Source of the DNA: Peptoniphilaceae bacterium
Lineage (GTDB): Bacteria; Bacillota; Clostridia; Tissierellales; Peptoniphilaceae
Direction of reading: 5' to 3'
NCBI GenBank assembly: GCA_910589545.1
Contig: CAJUSY010000045.1
Location: forward strand, 41,050-105,049
DNA: 64,000 nt
The translations under genes were made by a program, and so were the position numbers. Numbering within the stretch: the first letter of the stretch is position 1; each line of letters opens with the position of its first letter. Below are positions 1-8,253 of this stretch, in pieces. The notes beneath the pieces were generated by a model. It was given only the letters and a program-made list of their open reading frames with translations, did not search any database and was not told where the DNA came from.

Positions 1-301
1 CGGCCTGTTTTATCAAAACGACCTTGTTTTCAGATTCAAAAGGCTTTGTGGATACAAACTTTGCAATATCTCTAATCTTATCTATAGTTATTGAGTTTTT
101 CTCCGGTTCAATAACCAACAGATCGGTTAGTTTCTCCCTTTCAAATTTCAATTCCAAATTTGAATTACTAACAAGCAAATTGTATATCAAAGCCTTTGCA
201 TCATTATTGATTTCGTTTACATTCTCACCATATAGCAAATATTGGTTAGAAATTTTATTATTTTTAATTTGATTTATCAAAGTTTTGTTCTTAGGTAACA
301 T
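1..301 (-). CDS. holB: DNA polymerase III delta' subunit, N-terminal part (cut by window edge)
   Basis: An open frame runs leftward from an ATG at 301 to the window edge without a stop, so the gene is partial (about 100 residues visible). The reading begins MLPKNKTLINQIKNN, followed by QYLLYGENVNEIN and later VIEPEKNSITIDKIRDI. This matches the clamp-loader delta' type, which reads '...AYLFxG...' near the start and '...I.Id.IRel...' about 70 residues later. The product would load the sliding clamp during replication. Its ATG overlaps the stop of the upstream DarA-like gene (TAATG), so the two are translationally coupled. The order tmk, yaaQ/darA, holB is the usual Firmicute order and supports the call. 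Confidence 0.8.
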   Translation of the reverse strand, partial: MLPKNKTLINQIKNNKISNQYLLYGENVNEINNDAKALIYNLLVSNSNLELKFEREKLTDLLVIEPEKNSITIDKIRDIAKFVSTKPFESENKVVLIKQA

Positions 302-573
302 TAAAACTTTTTAAAATCCTCTAAATCCATGACAAAAATATTAGCTTTTGATTCATTATCAGACTCAACATCATTTTCGTCGCATACTTTTTTGATTAAA
401 TCTAAAATAGATTGTTCTTTTTCTTCATCAGTACCAATCAACATCGTAGTGTTTCCTTTTTTTAGAAATCCACCTGTTGACGATAATTTTGTTGAAGATA
501 TTTTATTTTCCAACAATTCTTTTGAAAGAATATGACTCAAATCATCTTCCATTATTACAACTATAAGTTTCAT
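301..573 (-). CDS. Second DarA/PstA-like (YaaQ family) protein, shortened paralogue
   Basis: This 90-residue protein is a paralogue of the gene just upstream (582-908). Both start MKL(I/V)V and share the signature ST(G)GFLKxGN(T/S)T. PII-like YaaQ proteins bind cyclic di-AMP as trimers. This copy lacks the segment corresponding to YPVEVMVGGATVFLL in its neighbour, which in the family forms part of the large loop and last strands, so its ligand binding may differ. It sits in the tmk-darA-holB operon, 8 bases after darA, and overlaps holB by one base. Whether it binds c-di-AMP or forms mixed trimers with DarA cannot be told from the sequence. Confidence 0.8.
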   Translation of the reverse strand: MKLIVVIMEDDLSHILSKELLENKISSTKLSSTGGFLKKGNTTMLIGTDEEKEQSILDLIKKVCDENDVESDNESKANIFVMDLEDFKKF

Positions 574-581
574 AAAATCAC

Positions 582-908
582 CTAAAATCTCAAATACTTA
601 TCTACTTCTAGTAAAAACACAGTAGCTCCACCTACCATAACCTCAACAGGATATGATATGTAATTAGTTCCTGGCATACTAACTGAAAGCATCGATGTAG
701 TAGTTTCTCTTGATTTACAATCATTTTCAATGATTTCCAAGCATTTATCTACATTTTCATCTTCAGTACCTATCAATAAAGTACTATTACCTGTCTTCAA
801 AAATCCCCCAGTTGAAGCCAATTTTGTAATTCTAAAACCAGCTTCAGTTAGGTCTGTATTCAAATTATATACATCTTGATCTTGAACAATTGCAACAACT
901 AGTTTCAT
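582..908 (-). CDS. darA: Cyclic-di-AMP receptor DarA/PstA (YaaQ, PII-like)
   Basis: This 108-residue protein is full length for the family. It has the start MKLVVAIVQDQD, the conserved ligand loop STGGFLKTGNSTLLIG (about residues 32-47) and the C-terminal YPVEVMVGGATVFLLEVD. The family binds cyclic di-AMP as a PII-like cytosolic trimer; the downstream targets are not well known. The start codon overlaps the tmk stop (ATGA), so it is co-translated with tmk. A shorter paralogue follows immediately. Confidence 0.92.
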   Translation of the reverse strand: MKLVVAIVQDQDVYNLNTDLTEAGFRITKLASTGGFLKTGNSTLLIGTEDENVDKCLEIIENDCKSRETTTSMLSVSMPGTNYISYPVEVMVGGATVFLLEVDKYLRF

Positions 909-1516
909 AAAACATTTCTCCTTTTTAAAACTTTAATACATTGATTAAATACATCTTCAACAGATTGAGTTGCATCAATAATTTCTATATCCTTTTCAGA
1001 ATTTAGAATCTCTTTATATCCATTATATACCCTTTCATGGAAATTATTACCCTCTTTTTCAAGTCTATCCGCTGTATCCAAGGAAGATTTCCTCTTTAAA
1101 GTAGTAATAGGATCCACATCGAAAAACAAAACGAAATCAGGATAAACACCATTAATACCAAATTCGTTAATTTTTCTGACATTTTCTATTCCCAAATCTC
1201 TTCCTACGCCTTGATAGGCAAGTGAAGATATTAGAAATCTATCGCACAATACAATTTTATTTTCGTTTAATGCAGGTAGAATTTTTTCTTCAACATGTTG
1301 TGCCCTAGAAGCTGCATATAATAAAGCTTCTGTTCTATAACCCATTTTCGTGTTCTCTGTGTCAAGTATCAATTCTCTTATTTTTTCGGCAATAGGACTT
1401 CCGCCAGGTTCTCTAGTTTTGATTACTTCATAACCATTTTCTATTAAATAATCATAAACTTTTTGAATTATTGTCGATTTACCACTGCCATCTGGACCTT
1501 CAAAAGTAATAAACAT
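905..1516 (-). CDS. tmk: Thymidylate kinase
   Basis: This 203-residue enzyme has the P-loop FEGPDGSGKST (residues 4-14), the TREPGGSPIAEKIR motif and the DRFLISSLAYQG motif of dTMP kinases. It phosphorylates dTMP to dTDP in the cytosol for dTTP synthesis. It heads the tmk-darA-darA2-holB cluster and overlaps darA by four bases. The strong hairpin terminator of the preceding gene ends only about ten bases before the ATG, leaving almost no room for a separate promoter. Expression may depend on read-through from rplY. Confidence 0.97.
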   Translation of the reverse strand: MFITFEGPDGSGKSTIIQKVYDYLIENGYEVIKTREPGGSPIAEKIRELILDTENTKMGYRTEALLYAASRAQHVEEKILPALNENKIVLCDRFLISSLAYQGVGRDLGIENVRKINEFGINGVYPDFVLFFDVDPITTLKRKSSLDTADRLEKEGNNFHERVYNGYKEILNSEKDIEIIDATQSVEDVFNQCIKVLKRRNVL

Positions 1517-1526
1517 TTTTTATCCT

Positions 1527-1558
1527 ATAAAAAAAGCGAGTTAACTCGCTTTGTTTTT
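1527..1558 (-). terminator. Rho-independent terminator after rplY
   Basis: A palindrome AAAGCGAG-TTAA-CTCGCTTT (1533-1552) is followed on the minus strand by a T run. A shorter T run on the other side could also serve plus-strand transcription. Confidence 0.85.
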
Positions 1559-1566
1559 TCTAATTG

Positions 1567-2205
1567 TTATTCTGCTTCGTCTTCTTCAGTTTCCTCAACT
1601 GTTGGAACATCTGCAGATACTTCTTCTTCATCTTCTTCAATTACTTCTTCTTTTGGTTCAGATAATGAGCATACCGCTTCTGTTTCTTCAGCAAGAACTT
1701 TAATGTCTGCATCATTGAATACATCTAAATCTTTTACTTCAAAAGTATCACCAATTTGCATATCAACTACTGAAACTACAGCTTCGTTTGGTAAGTTTTT
1801 TGGTAAACATTCAATGTCGATTTCGTCTAATAATTGCATCAATACTGATGGTTGAACTCTGATTTCATCTCTTCCTTCTAATACAACTGGAATAGTAAAT
1901 GTTGAAACTTCACCCATATTAATTGATTTAAAATCAACATGTACATAGTTGTTTTTGAATGGATGTTTTTGAACATCTTTAATAATTACAGTGTGATCTT
2001 CACCATCAACATTTACATCTATTAAGCTAGAAGTTCCTGCCATTTGATGAACTTTTCTCAATTCTTTTTCATCAACACATACGTTAATCGGTTCTAAGTC
2101 TTGTCCGTAAATAACTCCAGGGATCATTTCTTTTACTCTTAATTTCTTAACTGCATTTGATCCAGTTTTATCTCTTTTTTGCATATCTAATTTATAGTTA
2201 GTCAT
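1567..2205 (-). CDS. rplY: 50S ribosomal protein L25/general stress protein Ctc
   Basis: This 212-residue protein has the long two-domain (Ctc/TL5) form of L25. The N-terminal 5S-rRNA-binding domain covers about 1-95 and includes the IPGVIYG motif. It is followed by the beta-rich C-terminal domain and an acidic Glu/Asp tail (about 180-212). It binds 5S rRNA in the large subunit, and in Bacillus the homologue is stress-induced. A good ribosome site (AGGAGG) precedes the ATG. It has its own promoter (2241-2269) and terminator (1527-1558), so it can be a single-gene unit. Confidence 0.93.
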   Translation of the reverse strand: MTNYKLDMQKRDKTGSNAVKKLRVKEMIPGVIYGQDLEPINVCVDEKELRKVHQMAGTSSLIDVNVDGEDHTVIIKDVQKHPFKNNYVHVDFKSINMGEVSTFTIPVVLEGRDEIRVQPSVLMQLLDEIDIECLPKNLPNEAVVSVVDMQIGDTFEVKDLDVFNDADIKVLAEETEAVCSLSEPKEEVIEEDEEEVSADVPTVEETEEDEAE

Positions 2206-2240
2206 TTATTTTCCTCCTAATAAATCTAAAATCTCTACTA

Positions 2241-2269
2241 ATTATACCAAATAAGTGATTTATTCGCAA
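2241..2269 (-). promoter_or_regulatory. Predicted sigma-A promoter of rplY
   Basis: On the minus strand TTGCGA (2269-2264) and TATAAT (2246-2241) are separated by 17 bases, with rplY starting 36 bases further on. Confidence 0.6.
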
Positions 2270-2292
2270 CAAATTTAATATATTAGTTGGTC

Positions 2293-2532
2293 TTATAAGA
2301 CAAAATAATACAGACATAAAATAACCAATCCTGGTATTCCAAAAATTCCAGCAATTAACATATCAACTAAATTATATGGAATATGAAGATTTACTAAGCT
2401 TAAAAATATATTTAAAATAAAAATCCCAATAAATCCAGATAATGCATGCAGTCCTAGTTTAAACGAAATTTTAAAAAACAGTGCCAGAATCGCAACACTA
2501 ACCAGTATGACAATAAATGTAGCTAAACTCAT
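2293..2532 (-). CDS. BofA-family small membrane protein
   Basis: This 79-residue hydrophobic protein is read from the ATG at 2532, which has AGGAGT upstream; a longer frame to 2658 would run into the tpx leader. The C-terminal part NLVDMLIAGIFGIPGLVILCL resembles the N-x2-T-x4-LG-x-PG-x2-L block of BofA, the inhibitor of pro-sigma-K processing in Bacillus. Two to three membrane spans are evident. Most anaerobic cocci do not sporulate, so here the role may be unrelated to sigma-K. The family call rests on the C-terminal motif only. Confidence 0.6.
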   Translation of the reverse strand: MSLATFIVILVSVAILALFFKISFKLGLHALSGFIGIFILNIFLSLVNLHIPYNLVDMLIAGIFGIPGLVILCLYYFVL

Positions 2533-2612
2533 TAAAATCAACTCCTCTTGTTTATTTAAATAAATTTTTGGGTATAAAACCATATGAACGAAATTATAAG
2601 GAGGTCTATAAC

Positions 2613-3119
2613 ATGGACAAAAGACAAGAAACAACATTTGCAAATAATCCTGTAACATTATTAGGAACTAAAGTAAACGTAGGAGACAAAGCTTCCGATT
2701 TCACTTGCTTAGATGCAGAATTGAAACCAGTAAAATTATCTGATTACGATGGCAAAAAGAAATTAATTTCTGTAGTACCATCAATCGATACTGGAGTATG
2801 TGAATTCCAAACTAAAGAATTCAACAAAAAAGCTAGCGAATTTGACAACACTATCATATTTACAATAAGCTGTGATTTACCATTTGCACAATCAAGATTC
2901 TGTGCAGCTGAAGGAATCGACAATCTTATCGTCCTAAGTGATCACAAAGATTTAGATTTTGGTTTGAAATATGGTTTTGTAATGGAAGAATTCCGTCTTC
3001 TTAACAGAGGTATTGTAATTCTTGACGAAAACAACGAAGTAAAATATGTTGAATACGTCAAAGAAAATACAAATCACCCTGATTATGATAAAGCTATAGA
3101 AGCCCTAAAATCACTCTAA
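2613..3119 (+). CDS. tpx: Thiol peroxidase (atypical 2-Cys peroxiredoxin)
   Basis: This 168-residue protein is read from the ATG at 2613, preceded by AGGAGG at 2599-2604; the frame stays open upstream but has no better start. Tpx hallmarks are the peroxidatic cysteine in SIDTGVCEFQT (Cys63) and the resolving cysteine in QSRFCAAEG (Cys97). It reduces hydrogen peroxide and organic peroxides using thioredoxin. A thioredoxin gene lies just downstream on the other strand. It is divergent from the BofA-like gene and ends before its own terminator. Confidence 0.96.
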   Translation: MDKRQETTFANNPVTLLGTKVNVGDKASDFTCLDAELKPVKLSDYDGKKKLISVVPSIDTGVCEFQTKEFNKKASEFDNTIIFTISCDLPFAQSRFCAAEGIDNLIVLSDHKDLDFGLKYGFVMEEFRLLNRGIVILDENNEVKYVEYVKENTNHPDYDKAIEALKSL

Positions 3120-3191
3120 TAAATTATATCATACAAAAATAAAATAAAATTTTCGAAATGTATACAAAATCATTACATTTCAAAAAAATAT

Positions 3192-3217
3192 GCCTCACTA
3201 TTTGTGAGGTTTTTCTT
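3192..3217 (+). terminator. Rho-independent terminator after tpx
   Basis: The stem CCTCAC/GTGAGG (3193-3198 and 3204-3209) is followed by TTTTTC on the plus strand. Confidence 0.75.
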
Positions 3218-3220
3218 TGC

Positions 3221-3257
3221 AAAAAAATAAGCCTAATCTCTTTCGAAATTAGACTTA
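3221..3257 (-). terminator. Rho-independent terminator after the thioredoxin gene
   Basis: On the minus strand an imperfect stem (AAGTCTAAT with ATTAGGCTT, loop around TTCGAAAG) is followed by seven T residues. It is the terminator of the capD-vanY-trxA transcription unit. Confidence 0.75.
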
Positions 3258-3277
3258 TTGTAATTTATTTTACTGGA

Positions 3278-3586
3278 TTATTTTAGCATATCCAAAATAT
3301 ATTCTTTTTCTACTAAACCAACTGTAGATTTGATGATTTCTCCATCTTCAAATACCAATATTGTTGGAATACTCATTACTTTGTATTTTCTGGATATTTC
3401 TTGTGCTCCATCGACATTTAATTTGCAGATTTTAATGTTTTCATCTTTATTTTGCTCATCAATTTCTTCAATTATTGGAGCTAATCCTTGACATGGTCCA
3501 CACCAATCTGCATAAAAATCTACTAAGATTTTACCTTTTGATTGTATTACTTCTTCGTCAAAATTTTCGTTGTTTAAATAAATCAT
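3278..3586 (-). CDS. trxA: Thioredoxin
   Basis: This 102-residue protein contains the active site WCGPC (residues 28-32) and the cis-proline motif SIPT, in a complete thioredoxin fold. It is a cytosolic disulfide reductase and a probable partner of the thiol peroxidase encoded nearby. It begins 9 bases after the VanY-like gene stop and appears to be the last gene of that operon. Confidence 0.96.
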   Translation of the reverse strand: MIYLNNENFDEEVIQSKGKILVDFYADWCGPCQGLAPIIEEIDEQNKDENIKICKLNVDGAQEISRKYKVMSIPTILVFEDGEIIKSTVGLVEKEYILDMLK

Positions 3587-3595
3587 ACTTCACCT

Positions 3596-4960
3596 CTAAT
3601 TATTGTTATCATTGTTATTGTTATCATTATCTCTGTCATTTTTATCGTAATTTTGTTTATCATTTTCAGAATTTTGATTATCTTTTTTTCTTTCGGAATT
3701 TTCATTGTCTGAATTATTCCCATTTTCTGAATTTGAGTTATTATTATCTTCTGAATTTTTATCAGAGTTGTTTTCAAAATTATCGTACTGTCTATCTTCT
3801 TTGTTTTGTTCGTCGCTATCTTCTTTGTTGTTGTCAGTGTTTGATACATTTTCATCTGCAACTTTTAGGTATTCTTCCAAAGTTAGATTTTGATCGTGAA
3901 GAATTTTTGCCAAATCAATTCCTACATATCTGAAATGCCATGGTGCAAAGCTTACACCTGTGATATCTTTCTTTCCTTCAGGATATCTTAGAACAAAACC
4001 GTATTTGTATGCATTGTCGATCAACCATTTATATTCTTTGGATTTTGAAAAATCTATTTTGTATTTTAACGTGTAGTCTTCGCCTATTAAATCATAAGCA
4101 AGTCCTGTTTGATGTTCTGATGTTCCGGCTTTTACAAATTTAACATCTTCTACATCTTCTAATTTGGATTGTTGTTCAAATGATCTGTAGTCGCTTACAC
4201 TTCTCAAAATTATACTGTCCTTATTTGCATCATTAACCATCAATGTGAAAGACTTGCGAGCATCTTCGTCAATTCCTGGATCATAATCTGAAGGCAATGT
4301 ATAATCACCATTTACTATTAAAACTCCTTTGATTACTTTAAATTGATTTTTGTTTTGTATATCAGACAAATCTGATTTCAAGATATATCCTTTTTTGCCA
4401 TTATACACAACATACGAGAAATCTCCTTGGTCCAAGTAGTACTTCACATAAGAATTGTTAGGAACTTGTTCAAGCACAGTGGATACTTTTTCACTCTTTT
4501 CGTATAAATTTGTCATTTTATTAGTCATCGAGAATTTCACTAAAGATTGAACTACTGGTTGTGGTTTTACTGGTGCTTGGTTTGTGATTGATGTTTGTGG
4601 CTGTGGTTTTGCTTTATTTTTGTTAGTTACTTTTTTAACTGCAAAAATAATCAAAAGTATCAAAACTATTGCCACAATAGCTGATATAATTCTTCTACGC
4701 ATCAACTTTTTCTTTCTAGCTATTCGTTTTTGTCTAGCTATTCTTTGTCTTTCCATTTCAACCATTTCTGGAGTTAACATCATTGTTTTTCCCATATCTT
4801 GTTCATGGTTATAGCTATTTCTTTGTCTTCTCATTTCTCTACGATTTTTTTCTGCATTCTTCTTTCTTCGTCTCATTTCACTTTCGGAAATTTTTTTACT
4901 TGAAAAATCGTATTTTTTATTTATATCACTATAACTTGATTTTCTTCTATTATCAGCCAT
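3596..4960 (-). CDS. Membrane-anchored VanY-type D-alanyl-D-alanine carboxypeptidase with Asn/Asp-rich tail
   Basis: The 454-residue protein has a very basic cytosolic N-terminus (1-89, rich in Arg/Lys) and one membrane span (about 90-108). An SH3-like stretch (about 145-200) is followed by an M15B peptidase domain (about 205-365). Zinc and catalytic motifs are SEHQTGLAYDL (His283, Asp290) and FAPWHFRYVG (His342). The last 80 or so residues are low-complexity Asn/Asp/Ser/Glu/Lys. The enzyme would trim the terminal D-Ala of peptidoglycan stems outside the cell. Vancomycin resistance is not implied, as no VanHAX genes are present. It sits between a CapD-like dehydratase and thioredoxin. Confidence 0.88.
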   Translation of the reverse strand: MADNRRKSSYSDINKKYDFSSKKISESEMRRRKKNAEKNRREMRRQRNSYNHEQDMGKTMMLTPEMVEMERQRIARQKRIARKKKLMRRRIISAIVAIVLILLIIFAVKKVTNKNKAKPQPQTSITNQAPVKPQPVVQSLVKFSMTNKMTNLYEKSEKVSTVLEQVPNNSYVKYYLDQGDFSYVVYNGKKGYILKSDLSDIQNKNQFKVIKGVLIVNGDYTLPSDYDPGIDEDARKSFTLMVNDANKDSIILRSVSDYRSFEQQSKLEDVEDVKFVKAGTSEHQTGLAYDLIGEDYTLKYKIDFSKSKEYKWLIDNAYKYGFVLRYPEGKKDITGVSFAPWHFRYVGIDLAKILHDQNLTLEEYLKVADENVSNTDNNKEDSDEQNKEDRQYDNFENNSDKNSEDNNNSNSENGNNSDNENSERKKDNQNSENDKQNYDKNDRDNDNNNNDNNN

Positions 4961-4972
4961 ATTCCACCTCTC

Positions 4973-6808
4973 TTATTGATGTTCTACATCCGGAGTATAA
5001 TTTGGTACGATTTTTTGCAATTGATTTACAATTACCAACTTAGAGTTTTGTTCAGTAGTTTTCTTCAAATCTACTAAATCATTAGATAATTTATCAATAT
5101 CGTGAACCACCGGTTCTTCTACAAATATCATATCATATTTTGTCTTGCTTATATTATTTGCTTCAATTAAAGTTTCTTCGTAAAGTTTTTCTCCTGGTCT
5201 AAGTCCTGTAAATTCTATCTTGATGTCTTTGTCCAGTTCTAAACCAGATAATTTGATAAGTTTTTTCGCCAAATCCACTATTTTTACAGGATCTCCCATA
5301 TCTAATACAAATATTTCTCCACCTTCAGCCATTGCACCTGCTTGCATAACTAATTGACAAGCTTCAGGAATTGTCATGAAATATCTGATAATATCCTTAT
5401 GAGTAACGGTAACAGGTCCACCTTCTTGTATTTGCTTTTTGAATAAAGGAATTACTGAGCCATTTGATCCAAGTACATTTCCAAATCTAACCGCAACATA
5501 TTCTGTATTTGAGATTTGGTTTTTTGATTGAACTAAAAGTTCACAGATTCTCTTAGTGCATCCCATTACCGATGTAGGGTTAACAGCCTTATCTGTGGAT
5601 ATCAAAACAAATTTCTTAACACTATGAATGTCGCAACAATCTATAATATTTTTTGTGCCAAAAACATTGTTAAGGACTGCTGCTTGTGGTGAATGTTCCA
5701 TTAAAGGAACGTGCTTATGAGCAGCTGCGTGAAACACGACATCTGGTTTGTGAATTCCAAATATAGCATTCATCCTGTCAAAGTTTCTAATTGATTCTAT
5801 TATTACATCAATAGGTGCATTAGGATCATTTCTTAAAATCTCGTTTTGTATATCATAAGTAGTGTTTTCGTAGATATCAATCATGATCAATTTTTTTGGT
5901 TTGTATCTTAAAATTTGTCTACAAAGTTCACTACCAATAGATCCGCCTGCGCCGGTAACCATTACAACTTTGTCGTTCAAAAATTCATTGAGAATTTCCT
6001 TGTCCAAAACTACTTGGTCACGACCAAGTAAATCTTCGATTTGAACATCCCTTAGATCTTTTAAGTCCATTTTTGAATCGATAAATTCATAATATCCAGG
6101 CATTATTTTGACCTTGGCATTGAGTTTTTCGCATTCATTAAGAATTTGCTTTTTTCGTTCTGAATCTATTGTTGGAATAGCTAGTACAATTTCTTCAATG
6201 TTGTATTCTTTTGCTTTTTCAATAATCTCTTTTGTGCTCCCAGCTACAGGTACCGATGATATGCTTTTATTTATCTTAGTATTGTCATCATCTAATATAC
6301 ACACTGGTTTAGCTTTCATTTCGGGATGTTTTAGCATTTCACGAACTACCAAAACACCCGCTTCTCCTGCACCAATTATCATTGAATTTACTTGAGCGTC
6401 GACATTGTTTTCTGGCGTAGATTTTTTATCTGTTTTTGTCCTAGCAATCATACGAACTATTAATATTAAAATAACCTCAAAAACAAGTGCAATCAAGAAG
6501 CTTGACCTTGGAAGCGTTGATTTAACCACAATCAGAAACAGAGAAGAAGCAACACTTGCAATTGCGGTATATACTCCCGCTTTAAGGTAATCTTCAAATG
6601 TTGCATATCTCCACATTACCTTATACATTCTAAATATAAAAAGTATCAAAATTTGTAATATTGTAACTACAGCTGCATATTTAAAATAATAGCTCATGTA
6701 CCTCGTAGGTACTTGCCCATCAAATCTTAAAAGCAAGCCTACAACATACGATATATTAATAATTATAGCATCTAAAATCCCAAGTACTATATTTCTGTAT
6801 TTTTTCAT
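4973..6808 (-). CDS. CapD/FlaA1-like membrane nucleotide-sugar 4,6-dehydratase
   Basis: This 611-residue protein has four N-terminal membrane spans (about 8-120) and a first Rossmann region (about 140-240, IIGAGEAG). The catalytic SDR domain starts at TGAGGSIGSELC (285-296) and carries STDKAVNPTSVMGCTKR (404-420) as the active-site segment. Members convert UDP-GlcNAc-type sugars to 4-keto-6-deoxy products at the inner membrane face, for capsule or glycan assembly. It is 12 bases from the VanY-like gene and is the first gene of that unit. The exact sugar product is not predictable. Confidence 0.9.
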   Translation of the reverse strand: MKKYRNIVLGILDAIIINISYVVGLLLRFDGQVPTRYMSYYFKYAAVVTILQILILFIFRMYKVMWRYATFEDYLKAGVYTAIASVASSLFLIVVKSTLPRSSFLIALVFEVILILIVRMIARTKTDKKSTPENNVDAQVNSMIIGAGEAGVLVVREMLKHPEMKAKPVCILDDDNTKINKSISSVPVAGSTKEIIEKAKEYNIEEIVLAIPTIDSERKKQILNECEKLNAKVKIMPGYYEFIDSKMDLKDLRDVQIEDLLGRDQVVLDKEILNEFLNDKVVMVTGAGGSIGSELCRQILRYKPKKLIMIDIYENTTYDIQNEILRNDPNAPIDVIIESIRNFDRMNAIFGIHKPDVVFHAAAHKHVPLMEHSPQAAVLNNVFGTKNIIDCCDIHSVKKFVLISTDKAVNPTSVMGCTKRICELLVQSKNQISNTEYVAVRFGNVLGSNGSVIPLFKKQIQEGGPVTVTHKDIIRYFMTIPEACQLVMQAGAMAEGGEIFVLDMGDPVKIVDLAKKLIKLSGLELDKDIKIEFTGLRPGEKLYEETLIEANNISKTKYDMIFVEEPVVHDIDKLSNDLVDLKKTTEQNSKLVIVNQLQKIVPNYTPDVEHQ

Positions 6809-6893
6809 TTTAACTCTCCTGAAAAATATTCCTTATCGTATTTATTATATCATAATTACAAAATAAAGATATTTAGATATCAACTTTTAATGT

Positions 6894-7955
6894 TTAAATC
6901 TCAACTCTCCAATTAAAATCATCTTTTGATTTTCCAAATTGTAAATTAGTCAATGTTTCGTAAACATGAAGGCTAATTTCTCCGATTTTGCCATCATTAA
7001 TAATCATTTCACACTTATCATATAAAAGATTTCCTACCGGACTGATAACCGCAGCAGTTCCAGTTCCAAATATTTCCAAAAGTTCTCCTTTTTTGTAGTA
7101 ATCTACAATATCATCAATCGAAATTCTCTCTTCACATACTTCCATTCCTTCATGTCTTAGTAATTCGATTACAGATTTTCTAGTTATTCCTTCCAAAATA
7201 CTTCCATTGATCATCGGTGTTATAACTTTGTCTTTTAATACGAAGAAAATATTCATGGCTCCTACTTCCTCGATGTATTTTCTATCAACACCGTCTAACC
7301 ACAATACTTGTGAATATCCCTTTTCATGAGCAATGTCTTGACTTTTCATGCTAGCAGCGTAATTACCGCCAGTTTTAGCCATTCCCATTCCTCCTCTTAC
7401 AGCTCTTACATACTCTTTTTCAACATAAATACTCACAGGATTCAATCCATTTTTATAATACGAACCACTTGGGGAAGCTATTATGATAAGCTTGTATTGA
7501 CTGCTAACTTTCACTCCTAATTGTGTGTCAGTTGCAATAATAAAAGGTCTTATATATAACGAGCATCCTTCTTCTTCTGGTATCCAATCTCTTTCTAAAT
7601 CTACAAATTTGTACAAATATTCCAAAACTTTTTCTTCATCTATTTTTGGAATACACAACCTGTCATTACTTTTATTTAATCTTTTTAAATTTTCTGAAGG
7701 TCTAAACAAATATACTTTTCCATTATTTTTATAAGCTTTCATTCCTTCAAAAACAGTTTGTCCGTAATGAAAAACCATAGCAGATGGGTCAAGACAAATA
7801 TTTTGATAAGGAACAATCCTTTCATCATGCCATCCTTTTTCAGTATCATAGTCCATAGCAAACATATGGTCAGTAAAAATTTTACCAAATTCTAATTCTT
7901 CACTGCTTAAATATTTTTGTTTTGGGTTTGTAGTCTTTTCTATTTTTAAATTCAT
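6894..7955 (-). CDS. ilvE: Branched-chain amino acid aminotransferase
   Basis: This 353-residue protein is read from the ATG at 7955, preceded by AAGGAG; a longer frame to 7991 would run into the rpsR terminator. It is a fold-type IV PLP enzyme of the eukaryote-like BCAT subgroup. The catalytic lysine is in AKTGGNYAAS (about Lys194), and FGTGTAAVISPVG is the phosphate-binding loop. It interconverts Leu/Ile/Val with their 2-oxoacids. No T-box or other amino-acid control element is visible upstream. Confidence 0.95.
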   Translation of the reverse strand: MNLKIEKTTNPKQKYLSSEELEFGKIFTDHMFAMDYDTEKGWHDERIVPYQNICLDPSAMVFHYGQTVFEGMKAYKNNGKVYLFRPSENLKRLNKSNDRLCIPKIDEEKVLEYLYKFVDLERDWIPEEEGCSLYIRPFIIATDTQLGVKVSSQYKLIIIASPSGSYYKNGLNPVSIYVEKEYVRAVRGGMGMAKTGGNYAASMKSQDIAHEKGYSQVLWLDGVDRKYIEEVGAMNIFFVLKDKVITPMINGSILEGITRKSVIELLRHEGMEVCEERISIDDIVDYYKKGELLEIFGTGTAAVISPVGNLLYDKCEMIINDGKIGEISLHVYETLTNLQFGKSKDDFNWRVEI

Positions 7956-7973
7956 ATTCTTCTCCTTATATGT

Positions 7974-7999
7974 AAAAAAAGCTACCATCAAGGTAGCTT
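7974..7999 (-). terminator. Rho-independent terminator of the rpsF-ssb-rpsR operon
   Basis: The stem GCTACC/GGTAGC (7981-7986 and 7992-7997) is followed by a T run on the minus strand. It separates rpsR from ilvE. Confidence 0.85.
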
Positions 8000-8008
8000 A
8001 ATTATTTC

Positions 8009-8233
8009 TTATTCAGCACTGTATGGTAATAGTGCAACTTGTCTAGCTTTTTTGATAGCGTCAGTTATTTGTCTTTGATGTTTTGCATTTAATCCAGTTA
8101 CTCTTCTTGGTAAAATTTTACCTCTTTCACTGATATAATTTTTAAGCATACTTACATCTTTGTAATCAATAACTTTTGTTTTATCCTTTTGGAATGGATC
8201 TATCTTTTTTCTAGGTCTAAATCTTCTTTGCAT
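8009..8233 (-). CDS. rpsR: 30S ribosomal protein S18
   Basis: This 74-residue basic protein has the S18 core IDYKDVSMLKNYISERGKILPRRVTGL and the motif KHQRQITDAIKKAR. It binds the 30S platform as a heterodimer with S6. It is the last gene of rpsF-ssb-rpsR, 20 bases after ssb, and ends before a strong terminator. Confidence 0.98.
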   Translation of the reverse strand: MQRRFRPRKKIDPFQKDKTKVIDYKDVSMLKNYISERGKILPRRVTGLNAKHQRQITDAIKKARQVALLPYSAE

Positions 8234-8253
8234 ATCTTTAAAACCTCCTACTT

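Noticed and set aside
24..272. Plus-strand open frame of about 80 codons at the left edge
   Set aside because: It lies antisense to the holB start, which fits a known protein and gene order.
3583..3861. Lys/Thr/Ile-rich open frame overlapping the VanY-like gene tail
   Set aside because: It is a shadow of the Asn/Asp low-complexity repeat in another frame, with no independent coding signal.
3596..4960. Vancomycin resistance (vanY) interpretation
   Set aside because: There are no vanHAX or vanRS genes nearby. M15B carboxypeptidases are common housekeeping enzymes.
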